DNA of 64,000 nt from Streptomyces sp. NBC_01497. GTDB lineage: Bacteria; Actinomycetota; Actinomycetes; Streptomycetales; Streptomycetaceae. Where the stretch lies: assembly GCF_036250695.1 (NCBI RefSeq), contig NZ_CP109427.1, positions 5,332,001 to 5,396,000 on the forward strand. The letters are read 5' to 3'. This document shows positions 18,151 to 27,422 of this stretch, in pieces. Under the pieces are notes generated by a model. The model had not been told where the DNA came from. It made no database searches and worked only from the letters and a program-made list of their open reading frames with translations. A program made the translations under genes and the position numbers. The first letter of the stretch is position 1. Every line of letters starts with the position of its first letter.

Positions 18151-18222
18151 GGCCGCAGCCCCCCATTCCGTCCCTGTGCATGGTTTCCCGGGCGAGCAGT
18201 GTCCACGCCACTACCCATATCG

Positions 18223-19551
18223 TCACACGAATTCGGTGGGAATCACGGGTTCGCCCCGTGACAACTGGATCGCCGACATCGGCAGCCCCGACCGCGCCGC
18301 GATGTGCCGGTCGCGCACCGTGTCCAACGACTCGCGCGTCAGCACCTCCCCGCCCTTGACCAGGGGAACCAGCAGCTGCCGGTCCGCGAGGTCGGGCGGT
18401 ACGGGGCCGGTGCCGACGACCTCGGCCTCCGCGATGCCCTCCGCGTCGAGCCGCCGGGCCGCCCACTTGCGTCCGCCGATCGACGTCTTGCCACCGACCG
18501 ACTTCTTCGCGACCGGGGACAGCGGGGCGTTCGCGTCCAGGGACTGCGCGCGGGCCACGATCTTGTAGACCATCGAGCAGGTCGGGTGCCCGCTGCCCGT
18601 CACCAGCTGCGTGCCCACGCCGTACGCGTCAACCGGGGCGGCCGCCAGCGACGCGATCGCGTACTCGTCCAGGTCCGAGGTGACCACGATCTTGGTGTCC
18701 ACCGCGCCCAGGTCGTCCAGCTGCTGGCGGACCCGGTGCGCGACGAGCAGCAGGTCGCCGGAGTCGATCCGTACGGCACCCAGCTCGGGCCCCGCGATCT
18801 CCACCGCGGTCCTCACCGCCTCCGCCACGTCGTACGTGTCGACCAGCAGCGTGGTGCCCCGGCCCAGCGAGTCCACCTGCGCGCGGAAGGCGTCCCGCTC
18901 CGAGTCGTGCAGCAGCGTGAACGCGTGCGCGCTCGTACCGACCGTCGGAATCCCGTACCGGAACCCGGCGGCGAGGTCCGACGTGCTGTTGAAACCGCCC
19001 ACGTACGCCGCGCGCGACGCGGCCACCGCCGCCAGTTCGTGCGTGCGCCGCGCGCCCATCTCGATCAGGCGCCGTCCGCCGGACGCGGCCGACATCCGGG
19101 AGGCGGCGGCGGCGATCGCCGAGTCGTGGTTCAGGATCGACAGCACCACCGTCTCCAGGACCACGCACTCGGCGAATGAGCCCTCCACCCGCAGGATCGG
19201 CGAGCCGGGGAAGTAGACCTCACCCTCGGGGTATCCCCAGATGTCCCCGGTGAAGCGGTAGTCCGCCAGCCAGTCGAGCGTCGGGGCGTCCACGACCTGC
19301 TGCTCGCGCAGGAAGTCGAGCACGCCCGCGTCGAAGCGGAAGTTCTCCACCGCGTCCAGGACCCGGCCGGTGCCGGCCACCACGCCGTAACGCCGTCCCT
19401 CGGGCAGGCGCCGGGTGAACGCCTCGAACACCGAGTGGCGGTCGGCCGTGCCGCCGCGGAGGGCGGCCTGCAGCATCGTGAGTTCGTACTGGTCGGTGAA
19501 CAGGGCGGTGGAGGGCACATCCACCGGCAGTCCCAGGTCCGGAGAGTTCAT
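18223..19551 (-). CDS. pncB: Nicotinate phosphoribosyltransferase
   Basis: A 442-residue enzyme that joins nicotinate to phosphoribosyl pyrophosphate to form nicotinate mononucleotide. Typical NAPRTase segments are ALFTDQYELTMLQAAL near residue 15, RRLPEGRRYGVVAGTGRVL, MGARRTHELAAVAASRAAYVGGFNSTSDL, GTSAHAFTLLHDSE with the catalytic His region, VDTYDV and RIDSGDLLLVAHRVRQ. The start at MNSPDLGLPVDVPS fits the family, although the ribosome site is weak. A longer frame to 19617 lacks conservation-like sequence. It stands upstream of pncA and divergent from clpS. Confidence 0.95.
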   Translation of the reverse strand: MNSPDLGLPVDVPSTALFTDQYELTMLQAALRGGTADRHSVFEAFTRRLPEGRRYGVVAGTGRVLDAVENFRFDAGVLDFLREQQVVDAPTLDWLADYRFTGDIWGYPEGEVYFPGSPILRVEGSFAECVVLETVVLSILNHDSAIAAAASRMSAASGGRRLIEMGARRTHELAAVAASRAAYVGGFNSTSDLAAGFRYGIPTVGTSAHAFTLLHDSERDAFRAQVDSLGRGTTLLVDTYDVAEAVRTAVEIAGPELGAVRIDSGDLLLVAHRVRQQLDDLGAVDTKIVVTSDLDEYAIASLAAAPVDAYGVGTQLVTGSGHPTCSMVYKIVARAQSLDANAPLSPVAKKSVGGKTSIGGRKWAARRLDAEGIAEAEVVGTGPVPPDLADRQLLVPLVKGGEVLTRESLDTVRDRHIAARSGLPMSAIQLSRGEPVIPTEFV

Positions 19552-19844
19552 ATGAGGGATGCTACCCCCCTTACTCGTCAGAGTGACGATTTCTACGAGC
19601 GGTGATCGTCCGCCCACCCCTCGCAGGGGCGCTCACCGGGTTCCGGCGGGGCCCTCTCGCGCCGCCCCGCCGCCCTCGCCGCGTACCACGCCACCCCCCG
19701 ATCACCAGGGGCGTTTGTGCGACGCGGCCCTCCGGGTGGCAGCATGGGTACACGAGGCTGTGAATCGCGGCACACCGTGACCGCGGAGGGCCGAGCGCGC
19801 CCTCCGCCCCGCACCCGGCATGGAAGAGAAGGTCGTCCCGAACC

Positions 19845-20150
19845 GTGAGTGTTGCTCCGAGCGAGATCACGCGGCCAGAATCGGCGGAGGAGACCTTTGC
19901 CGTTCCCGAGCCGGACGTGCCCTGGGTGACCATCGTCCACAACGACCCGGTCAACCTGATGAGCTACGTCACCTACGTCTTCCAGACGTACTTCAATTAT
20001 TCGAAAGAGATCGCGCAGAAGCTGATGATGGATGTCCATCACAAGGGCCGCGCCATCGTCTCCAGCGGCACCCGCGAGGCGATGGAACGCGACGTACAGG
20101 CCATGCACGGGTACGGCCTGTGGGCGACCCTCTCGCAGGACCGCGACTGA
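19845..20150 (+). CDS. clpS: ATP-dependent Clp protease adaptor
   Basis: A 101-residue ClpS, which binds N-end-rule substrates and delivers them to the Clp ATPase. A disordered N-terminus of about 25 residues is followed by [20 protein letters not shown], which contains the conserved Asn-Asp of the N-degron pocket. [20 protein letters not shown] is the ClpA/C-contacting helix region. GTG is the start. The stop codon overlaps the ATG of the DUF2017 gene by one base, so the pair is translationally coupled. Confidence 0.95.
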   Translation: MSVAPSEITRPESAEETFAVPEPDVPWVTIVHNDPVNLMSYVTYVFQTYFNYSKEIAQKLMMDVHHKGRAIVSSGTREAMERDVQAMHGYGLWATLSQDRD

Positions 20151-20746
20151 TGGCCGGGCGCTTCGAGCCGCTCGCGGGCGGTGGCGCCGCCGTCGCCCTC
20201 GACGAGGTGGAGATCTCCATCCTCCGTTCGCTCACCCAGCAGCTCGCGGAGCTGATCGGCCCCGGCGAGGAGCCCGCCGAGGGAGACGACCCGCTGGCCT
20301 CGCTGTTCACCGAGGGCCCGAGCGAACCACCGTCCGACGCGGCCCTCGCGCGCCTGTTCCCCGACGCGTACGGCGACCCCGGGAAGCCCGGTCCGGACGA
20401 TGACGAACTGCAGGGCTACTCCGCCGAGTTCCGCCGCTTCACGGAGAACGACCTGCGCGGGGGCAAGCGCACCGCCGCGCTCCAGGTGATCCGCTCCCTC
20501 GACGAGCTGGCCGCGCAGGGCAAGGACGGCGGGGTGCTCAAGCTGAACGCCGAGGAGTCCCAGCAGTGGCTCGGCACCCTCAACGACCTCCGGCTCACCA
20601 TCGGCACCCGCCTGGAAGTGACCGACGAGGACGAGGGCGGTGAGCTGTACCGGCTCCCGGACTCCGACCCGCGCAAGCCGATGGTGATGGCGTACCTCTG
20701 GCTGGGGGCGCTCCAGGAGACGCTGGTCGAGACGCTGATGCCGTGA
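20150..20746 (+). CDS. DUF2017 domain protein
   Basis: A 198-residue acidic cytoplasmic protein belonging to the actinobacterial DUF2017 family that regularly follows clpS. Recognisable stretches are FEPLAGGGAAVALDEVEISILRSLTQQL, DPLASLF, SDAALARLFPDAY, FRRFTENDLR, and the C-terminal AEESQQWLGTLNDLRLTIGTRLEV followed by MAYLWLGALQETLV. No catalytic motif is seen. The one-base overlap with clpS suggests a linked role in Clp-dependent proteolysis, but this is inference from gene order only. Confidence 0.85.
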   Translation: MAGRFEPLAGGGAAVALDEVEISILRSLTQQLAELIGPGEEPAEGDDPLASLFTEGPSEPPSDAALARLFPDAYGDPGKPGPDDDELQGYSAEFRRFTENDLRGGKRTAALQVIRSLDELAAQGKDGGVLKLNAEESQQWLGTLNDLRLTIGTRLEVTDEDEGGELYRLPDSDPRKPMVMAYLWLGALQETLVETLMP

Positions 20747-21182
20747 CGGCGCCGGGGGCGCCCCGCGTCCCCCATCGTCCGGCTCCTGGCGGGCGCACGG
20801 TCGCCCGGCTCCTCCGTCCCCACCGTCCGGCTCCTCCGTCTCCCCGGCCGTCCGGGTCCTGGCGGGCGCTCGGTCGCCCGGCCGTCCGGCTCCTCCGTCC
20901 CCCGGCCGTCCGGCGCTTCCGGCCATGCGGTCCTCGCGGCCCTTCGGTACCGGCGGACCTCTCCTCGCACCGCGTCGGTCTGCTTGGCCTGCCGGCCCCT
21001 CCGGGTGGGTGTCCGCCGCTTCCCGTGCGTGCCGGAGGATCCCGCCGCACCGGGTGCGGTCTCCTTCCGGAGTTCCGCGCGGAGCCGCTGATCCTCGGGA
21101 TACTGCGCCAGTCGGGGTAATTATGTGACCGTCCTACGTATGGGGTGCAGGATTTGCGGTCTTCGTCCGCTGGTCTGTATCC
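20747..21182. other. Intergenic region with imperfect direct repeats
   Basis: Contains two related copies of a GGCGGGCGC(A/T)CGGTCGCCCGGC block near 20787 and 20861, and several CCGGCTCCTCCGTC repeats between 20771 and 20905. No gene is supported. The last 80 bp before the permease are less G+C-rich (ATTATGTGACC at 21119) and may hold its promoter. Confidence 0.55.
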
Positions 21183-22733
21183 ATGACACCCCGACCGACG
21201 GCTCCCGGACCGGCCTCCGAGCCGGCGCCCGACGAGGGCTATCAGCGCGGCCTCGGCGGCCGGCAGGTCCAGATGATCGCGATCGGCGGCGCGATCGGCG
21301 TGGGCCTCTTCATGGGCGCGGGCGCGAACATCGCCGAGGCCGGACCCTCGATCATCCTCATGTACGCCCTGGCCGGCGTGGTGATCTTCTTCATCATGCG
21401 GGCCCTCGGCGAACTCCTCCTCTACCGCCCCGTGTCCGGCGCCTTCGCCTCGTACGCCCGCGAGTTCCTCGGCCCGTTCTACGGCTACGCCACCGGCTGG
21501 ACGTACTGGCTGATGTGGGTCGTCACCGCCATGGCCGAACTGACCGCGGCCGCCATCTACATCCACTTCTGGTGGCCCGCCGTACCGCAGTGGCTCAGCG
21601 CGCTCGTCTTCCTGCTGGTCCTCTTCGGGGTCAACCTGATCTCCGTCCGCGTCTTCGGCGAGGTCGAGTTCTGGTTCTCGATGGTCAAGGTCACCGCCAT
21701 CATCGGCATGATCGTCATCGGTCTGGGCGTCCTCACGCTCGGCTTCTCCGCAGCCGGACCCGGCGCCTCGACCCACAACCTCTGGACGCACGGCGGCTTC
21801 TTCCCGCACGGCCTCGGCTCCAGCCTGATGACCCTGCAGGGCGTGATGTTCGCGTACGTCGCCGTCGAGCTCGTCGGAGTCGCCGCGGGGGAGTCCGCCG
21901 ACCCGGAGCGCGTCCTGCCCAAGGCCATCAACACCCTGCCCTGGCGGATCCTGATCTTCTACGTGGGCTCGCTCGCCGTGATCCTCGCGGTCGTCGACTG
22001 GACGGAGTTCTCCGCCGGCACCAGCCCGTTCGTGGAGGCCTTCGAGAAGATCGGCATCCCGCTCGCCGCGGGGATCGTCAACTTCGTCGTCCTGACTGCC
22101 GCGCTGTCCTCCTGCAACTCCGGCATGTACTCCACCGGACGCATGCTGCGCGGCCTCGCCGCGGACCGGCAGGCCCCGCACGCCTTCGGCCATCTCAACG
22201 CGCGGCGCGCGCCGGCGCTGGGCACCGCCGTCTCGGTGGCCCTGATGGGCATCGGGGTGGTACTCAACTATCTGGTGCCCGCACAGGCGTTCGGCTACGT
22301 CACGTCCGTCGCCACCGCCTGCGGGATCTGGACCTGGTCGGTCATCCTGGCCTGCCACATCCGCTACCGGCGCGCCGTCGTCCGCGGCCGGCTGCCCGCC
22401 TCGTCCTTCCCCGCACCCGGGGGCACACTGTTCAGCTGGGTGGCGCTGGGTTTCCTGGCGCTCGTGACCGGCCTCATCGCGTACGGCAGCGAGACCAGGA
22501 TCTGCCTGTACGTCGGCGCGCTCTGGGCCGCCGGACTCGCGGTGGGCTGGCAGGCGCTGAAGCGGCGTGACACCGGCCACCCCGAGGAGCGGACACCCGG
22601 GGCCCCGCCTCTCGCGGAGATCCCCCCGCCCGTTGCGGAGGATGCCCCCGCGGGCCCCGTCGCCGCCGACAGCCGGGACGACGACACGACCGGGGAGGGC
22701 GAGGCCGGCCCGGCGCCCGCGCCCGCCGAGTAG
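21183..22733 (+). CDS. Amino acid permease (APC superfamily)
   Basis: A 516-residue transporter with about 12 hydrophobic segments. The N-terminal IAIGGAIGVGLFMGAGANIAEAGPSIILMYALAGVVIFFIMRALGELLLYRPVSGAFASYAREF is the AAT-family signature of amino acid/proton symporters. It is followed by YGYATGWTYWLMWVVTAMAELTAAAIY. VAVELVGVAAGESADPERVLPKAIN is the typical helix 6-7 loop. About 65 hydrophilic Pro/Asp-rich residues extend past the last helix. The N-terminal set resembles D-serine/alanine/glycine and GABA permeases, but the substrate cannot be fixed. It appears monocistronic. Confidence 0.9.
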   Translation: MTPRPTAPGPASEPAPDEGYQRGLGGRQVQMIAIGGAIGVGLFMGAGANIAEAGPSIILMYALAGVVIFFIMRALGELLLYRPVSGAFASYAREFLGPFYGYATGWTYWLMWVVTAMAELTAAAIYIHFWWPAVPQWLSALVFLLVLFGVNLISVRVFGEVEFWFSMVKVTAIIGMIVIGLGVLTLGFSAAGPGASTHNLWTHGGFFPHGLGSSLMTLQGVMFAYVAVELVGVAAGESADPERVLPKAINTLPWRILIFYVGSLAVILAVVDWTEFSAGTSPFVEAFEKIGIPLAAGIVNFVVLTAALSSCNSGMYSTGRMLRGLAADRQAPHAFGHLNARRAPALGTAVSVALMGIGVVLNYLVPAQAFGYVTSVATACGIWTWSVILACHIRYRRAVVRGRLPASSFPAPGGTLFSWVALGFLALVTGLIAYGSETRICLYVGALWAAGLAVGWQALKRRDTGHPEERTPGAPPLAEIPPPVAEDAPAGPVAADSRDDDTTGEGEAGPAPAPAE

Positions 22734-22910
22734 CCGGGGCCGGGCAGCCGGGGGCCGGGTAGCGGGGGGCCGAGCAGCCGGGCAGCCGAGGGCCCGCACC
22801 GAGGCGGCGCGGGCCGGTGGGTGAGGCCCTCGGGCGGGTCGTGCCCGGTGGGTGGACGGTGGCGGAGGCCGTCTCCCCGGGCCGACCGGGGCCCTGCTTA
22901 TATGTTGCCC

Positions 22911-23324
22911 ATGCTGACCCTCACCCAGGACCTGCACGACCGGATCGTCGCGCACGCGCGGCGCGACCACCCCGATGAGGCGTGCGGCGTGGTCGCGGGC
23001 CCGGCCGGCAGCGGCACGCCCGAACGGTTCATCCCGATGCTCAACGCCGCCAGGTCGCCCACGTTCTACGAGTTCGACTCCGGCGACCTGCTCAAGCTCT
23101 ACCGCGAGATGGACGACCGCGACGAGGAGCCCGTGATCGTCTACCACTCGCACACGGCGACCGAGGCGTACCCCTCGCGCACCGACATCACGTACGCGAA
23201 CGAGCCGGGCGCCCACTACGTGCTGGTCTCCACGGCGGACACCGACGACGCGGGGCCCTTCCAGTTCCGCTCGTACCGCATCCTCGACGGCGAGGTCACG
23301 GAGGAGGACGTCCAGGTCGTCTGA
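22911..23324 (+). CDS. mec: JAMM/MPN+ metalloprotease (Mec-like, CysO processing)
   Basis: A 137-residue JAMM-domain protein. All zinc-site elements are visible: Glu23 in HPDEACGVVAG, then His79-Ser80-His81 and Ser89-x2-Asp92 in YHSHTATEAYPSRTD. The start is the ATG at 22911; ATG 22902 is possible. In Mycobacterium tuberculosis the homologue Mec releases cysteine from the CysO-cysteine adduct. cysO and cysM lie downstream here, separated by about 920 bp and a leader ORF. That context supports the CysO-linked role. It may also trim CysO, whose Gly-Gly is not terminal here. Confidence 0.88.
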   Translation: MLTLTQDLHDRIVAHARRDHPDEACGVVAGPAGSGTPERFIPMLNAARSPTFYEFDSGDLLKLYREMDDRDEEPVIVYHSHTATEAYPSRTDITYANEPGAHYVLVSTADTDDAGPFQFRSYRILDGEVTEEDVQVV

Positions 23325-23958
23325 GGCCGCCGGCCGGATCACGGACGGCCCCTCGGCGCCGGGGCGGGGCCCGCCGCCACACGCTCGTGCCCGCCCCCCT
23401 TCTGCCCGCCGTCCCTCGTGACCGGCGTGACGGTGGCGTCGAGCGGGGGTCGTCGGGCCGCCACCGGTCCGCGCTCGGCCTCGTCCGCGCGTCTCTCCGG
23501 ACGCTGCTGCCGGTCGTCGCGCCCGCGGGGGCCGCGGTGCCGGTGGTCGCCGACCTCCCCGCCCGGACGGTCATCGCCCGCAGGACATCCCGGTCGGTGT
23601 TCTCACCACACTCGTCTACGCGGGACGGACGTGCCGAGTCCGGAAGCGCCGCCGAGTCCGTACGTGCCGAGTCCGTCCGTGCCGAGTCCTTCCGTGCCGG
23701 GCCCGGGAGCACGGCGGCCGGACGAGTCCCACCCGCACCCGCCGACGTGTGCGGGTGGGCGCGACGATCACCCCGTACCCCGCCACCGGTACCCGCGCCG
23801 TCGTGCGTCGCTCTCCCGGGCGCGCACGGCGCCCTGCCCGCCGTCCCGCCGTTCCACCGGAGCCGGAGGCATCCCCGGCGTCCGCATGATGGACGTTCAC
23901 CGTCCGCGATGCGGGATCACACTCTGGAACCCCGGGTGGGAATCGATACGATGACCGC
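23325..23958. other. Intergenic region between mec and the cys leader ORF
   Basis: A 634-bp stretch with no supported gene. It contains the 15-bp repeat at 23631-23708. A promoter for the leader ORF is likely at its right end: TACGAT at 23947-23952 with a CTGGAA-like -35 element about 17 bp upstream. Confidence 0.5.
23631..23708. repeat. Degenerate 15-bp minisatellite upstream of the cys leader
   Basis: GTGCCGAGTCCGTCC-type units occur at 23631, 23664, 23679 and 23694, with one 18-bp variant (23646-23663) between the first two. As with the arrays near 13.1-13.4 kb, the main period is 15 bp and lies in non-coding DNA. Confidence 0.8.
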
Positions 23959-24075
23959 ATGGTTGCCCCAGACGTGAGTGACAAGACGCCGAGCACACCG
24001 CTGCTCGTGGCGCGGCTGCACGTCGACCTGTGCCGCCTCGCGAGCGCCATCTGTCCCGACGGCGCGTCCGGCTGA
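23959..24075 (+). CDS. Short Cys-containing leader peptide upstream of cysO-cysM
   Basis: A 38-codon ORF from ATG to TGA. Its product ends with RLHVDLCRLASAICPDGASG, containing two cysteines. The HVDLCR(L/V)AS pattern is that of putative leader peptides found upstream of sulfur and cysteine genes in Streptomyces. A TACGAT -10 element ends seven bases before the ATG, so the transcript would be nearly leaderless. The ORF lies 173 bp before cysO on the same strand. Translation through the Cys codons probably acts as a cysteine-responsive attenuator. That mechanism is inferred; the ORF and its motif are seen. Confidence 0.7.
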   Translation: MVAPDVSDKTPSTPLLVARLHVDLCRLASAICPDGASG

Positions 24076-24162
24076 AGGTCCGGTAAGGCGCGGGCCCACC
24101 ACGCTCAGCAGGCACTTCACCACTTCACCGCTCCAGCAGCAGCTTCCCCGCGCGGGGGCGAA

Positions 24163-24181
24163 CCGCCGCGCGACGCGGCGG
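24163..24181 (+). promoter_or_regulatory. Perfect hairpin between the leader ORF and cysO
   Basis: CCGCCGCG, loop CGA, CGCGGCGG: an 8-bp perfect stem 67 bp before cysO. A second self-complementary CCCCGCGCGGGG lies just upstream (24147-24158). Together they could form alternative structures for attenuation after the Cys-containing leader. No U-tract follows. Confidence 0.45.
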
Positions 24182-24248
24182 AAACCGGCCCGGGACCACC
24201 AGGAACCGCCAAGGAACCGCCCCGACAGGACGACAGGAGACCGACGTC

Positions 24249-25501
<1,253 letters not shown>

Positions 25502-25548
25502 GGGCCGGGAGGGCGCGCCGACGCCGCTCCGCCATCGATCCACCGCGT

Positions 25549-25592
25549 ACGCCGATGCCGTGACCGCACCTCAGCGGTCACGGCATCGGCGT
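25549..25592. terminator. Perfect 19-bp hairpin terminator after cysM
   Basis: Positions 25549-25567 are the exact reverse complement of 25574-25592, with a six-base loop ACCTCA. It lies 48 bp after cysM, between cysM and the convergent MazF-like gene, so it may act in both directions. There is no long U-tract, as is usual in Streptomyces. Confidence 0.85.
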
Positions 25593-25609
25593 TCGCCCCT
25601 CGGACGGGC

Positions 25610-25700
25610 ATCCCGACAGGCGGACAGGCATCGGCAGAGGGACAGGCGCAGGCAGGTGCCCTGACAGCCAGGCAGGCGCCCCGACAGCCAGGCGGGCGCG
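25610..25700. repeat. Short imperfect direct repeats between convergent genes
   Basis: A run of GACAGGC-containing units, including two near copies of GACAGCCAGGC(A/G)GGCGC at 25663-25679 and 25683-25699. Non-coding; function unknown. Confidence 0.6.
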
Positions 25701-25749
25701 CGGCTGATCGGCCCGGTGCGCGTCGTGCCCCGGCACCGTGGCGGCCGGG

Positions 25750-26214
25750 TCAGGCGTGCCGCCTGACCCGCTCCCACAGCGCCGGGTCCGCCGCCCCGAC
25801 CCGGCGCCGGAACGCGCCGGACCGCACCTCGCGCACCTCGTCCGTCTCCAGGAAACTCGCCCTGCCCCGCGCGTCGTCGACCGTCCCCGGCGGCAGCGCG
25901 ATCACGCCCGGCCGCTCCTCGTGGTGCTTCGTCGTGATCTTCGCGACCCGCGCGCGGCTCCCGCGCACCGACAGCACCAGGCACGGCCTGTCCTTCTCGC
26001 CCGGCCCGTCCTCGTAGGGCACCGCCGCCCACCAGATCTCCCCGGCCCGGGGCCGGGGCGTCCCCCGCCGGACGGGACGGCCCGGCGGTCTCGTGCGCGT
26101 CCGCGCCCGCCGCTGCCTGCGGCTCTCCGCGGCCCGTGCCCTGCCGTCGACCACCGACGCGACGAGCGCGCCGGCCACCACCGCGATCAGCGCGATCCAC
26201 CACCACGAACTCAT
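25750..26214 (-). CDS. Membrane-anchored MazF/PemK-like protein
   Basis: A 154-residue protein starting MSSWWWIALIAVVAGALVASVV, a single N-terminal membrane anchor, then an Arg-rich stretch. A PemK/MazF-like core begins GEIWWAAVPYEDGPGEKDRPCLVLSV, followed by VAKITTKHHEERPGVIAL and FLETDEVREV. Soluble MazF toxins cut RNA at the GEIWWV/DRP-type site, and the equivalent residues are present. No antitoxin gene lies on either side. The anchor and the missing partner suggest a domesticated or regulatory protein rather than a classic toxin-antitoxin module. Function is not established. Confidence 0.8.
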   Translation of the reverse strand: MSSWWWIALIAVVAGALVASVVDGRARAAESRRQRRARTRTRPPGRPVRRGTPRPRAGEIWWAAVPYEDGPGEKDRPCLVLSVRGSRARVAKITTKHHEERPGVIALPPGTVDDARGRASFLETDEVREVRSGAFRRRVGAADPALWERVRRHA

Positions 26215-26457
26215 GGAGTGACGGTACCCGGAAGCCGCCGGGGCACCGGGAAGAGTGGACTTGCCGGTGACTTCCCCCACAACGCGCCGTCGTGGGGAAG
26301 CGACCGGACAGCTCGCGCCTTAGGCTCGACAGATCGAACCACCCCCGCACGACAACCGTTGAACCGCGCGACCCGTACGGTCCGTGTCCCAGCGCACGCG
26401 GTCCGTCACCGAACGACCCCCGTCGCCCACCACCCACGCCACGGAGGTTCACGCTCC

Positions 26458-27210
26458 ATGAAGCTCACCGTCGTCGGCTGCTCGGGCTCCTTTCCCGCCG
26501 CGGGATCGGCCTGCTCCAGCTACCTCGTCGAGGCCGACGGCTTCCGGCTGCTCCTGGACATGGGCAACGGCGCCCTCGGCGAGTTGCAGCGCCACATCGG
26601 TCTCTACGACCTCGACGCGATCTTCCTGAGCCACCTGCACGCCGACCACTGCATCGACATGTGCGCCTACTTCGTCGCCCGCTACTACCGCTACGAGGGC
26701 GGGCGCTGCGACGCCATCCCGGTCTACGGGCCCGAGGGCACCGAGCAGCGGCTCACCACTGCCTACGACGACACCCCGAGCGACAAGTCGATGAGCGAGG
26801 TCTTCGACTTCCACACGCTGAAGCCGGGCACCTTCGACATCGGCCCGCTGACGGTGCGTACGGAGAAGATGGCGCACCCCGTCGACACGTTCGGCATCCG
26901 CGTCGAGCACGGTGGCAGTTCCCTCGCCTATTCGGCGGACACGGGAGCGGACGAGGCGCTCGTCGACCTGGCCCAGGGGACCGATTTGTTCCTGTGCGAG
27001 GCGGCGTTCACGCACGGCAAGGAAGACATCGCAGGTCTCCACCTCAACGGCAGGGAGGCCGGCCAGCACGCGGCCCGCGCGAACACCGGGCGGCTGGTGC
27101 TGACGCACATCCCGCCGTGGACGGACGCGCGCCGCAACCTCGACGACGCACGCGAGGTGTACGACGGCCCGTCCGAGCTCGCGGTGCCCGGCGCGGTCTA
27201 CGAGCTGTAG
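26458..27210 (+). CDS. Metallo-beta-lactamase-fold hydrolase
   Basis: A 250-residue cytoplasmic hydrolase. The HxHxDH motif is present as SHLHADH (His59, His61, Asp63, His64), with further ligands at HPVDTFGIRVEH, YSADTGAD and LVLTHIPPW. The first strand MKLTVVGCSGSFPAAGSACSSYLVE and the overall order resemble the RNase Z/ElaC-like and phosphodiesterase subgroup. The long exosite insertion of true RNase Z is absent, so the substrate is uncertain. ACGGAGG sits eight bases before the ATG. It is the only gene between a convergent terminator and the divergent MazF-like gene. Confidence 0.9.
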   Translation: MKLTVVGCSGSFPAAGSACSSYLVEADGFRLLLDMGNGALGELQRHIGLYDLDAIFLSHLHADHCIDMCAYFVARYYRYEGGRCDAIPVYGPEGTEQRLTTAYDDTPSDKSMSEVFDFHTLKPGTFDIGPLTVRTEKMAHPVDTFGIRVEHGGSSLAYSADTGADEALVDLAQGTDLFLCEAAFTHGKEDIAGLHLNGREAGQHAARANTGRLVLTHIPPWTDARRNLDDAREVYDGPSELAVPGAVYEL

Positions 27211-27277
27211 CGGGGCCGGGCCCGGCCGCCGAGTCCCTGCGGGCCGGGCCGCCGCCGGTCCGCCCCCGTACGCCGGA

Positions 27278-27328
27278 AAGCCCGAAGGCGTCCCCCGCTC
27301 CTGACGAGCGGCGGACGCCCTCGGGCTT
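27278..27328. terminator. Hairpin terminator after the MBL-fold gene
   Basis: AAGCCCGA pairs with TCGGGCTT and GGCGTCC with GGACGCC around one mismatch. The loop itself can pair CCGCTC with GAGCGG. The structure lies 68 bp after the stop and ends in TTCTCGCTTTCCCC. Confidence 0.85.
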
Positions 27329-27344
27329 CTCGCTTTCCCCTGCC

Positions 27345-27369
27345 GTCCCGGGCGGTGTCCGCCCGGGAC
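27345..27369 (-). terminator. Hairpin terminator after nagE2
   Basis: GTCCCGGGCGG (27345-27355) is a perfect inverted repeat of CCGCCCGGGAC (27359-27369) with a three-base loop, 54 bp beyond the nagE2 stop. It probably ends the leftward transcript. Confidence 0.6.
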
Positions 27370-27422
27370 CCGTCCCGGGCGGCGGTGCCCTTTCGGGCCG
27401 GCGCAGCTCCCGGTGGCGGCGG

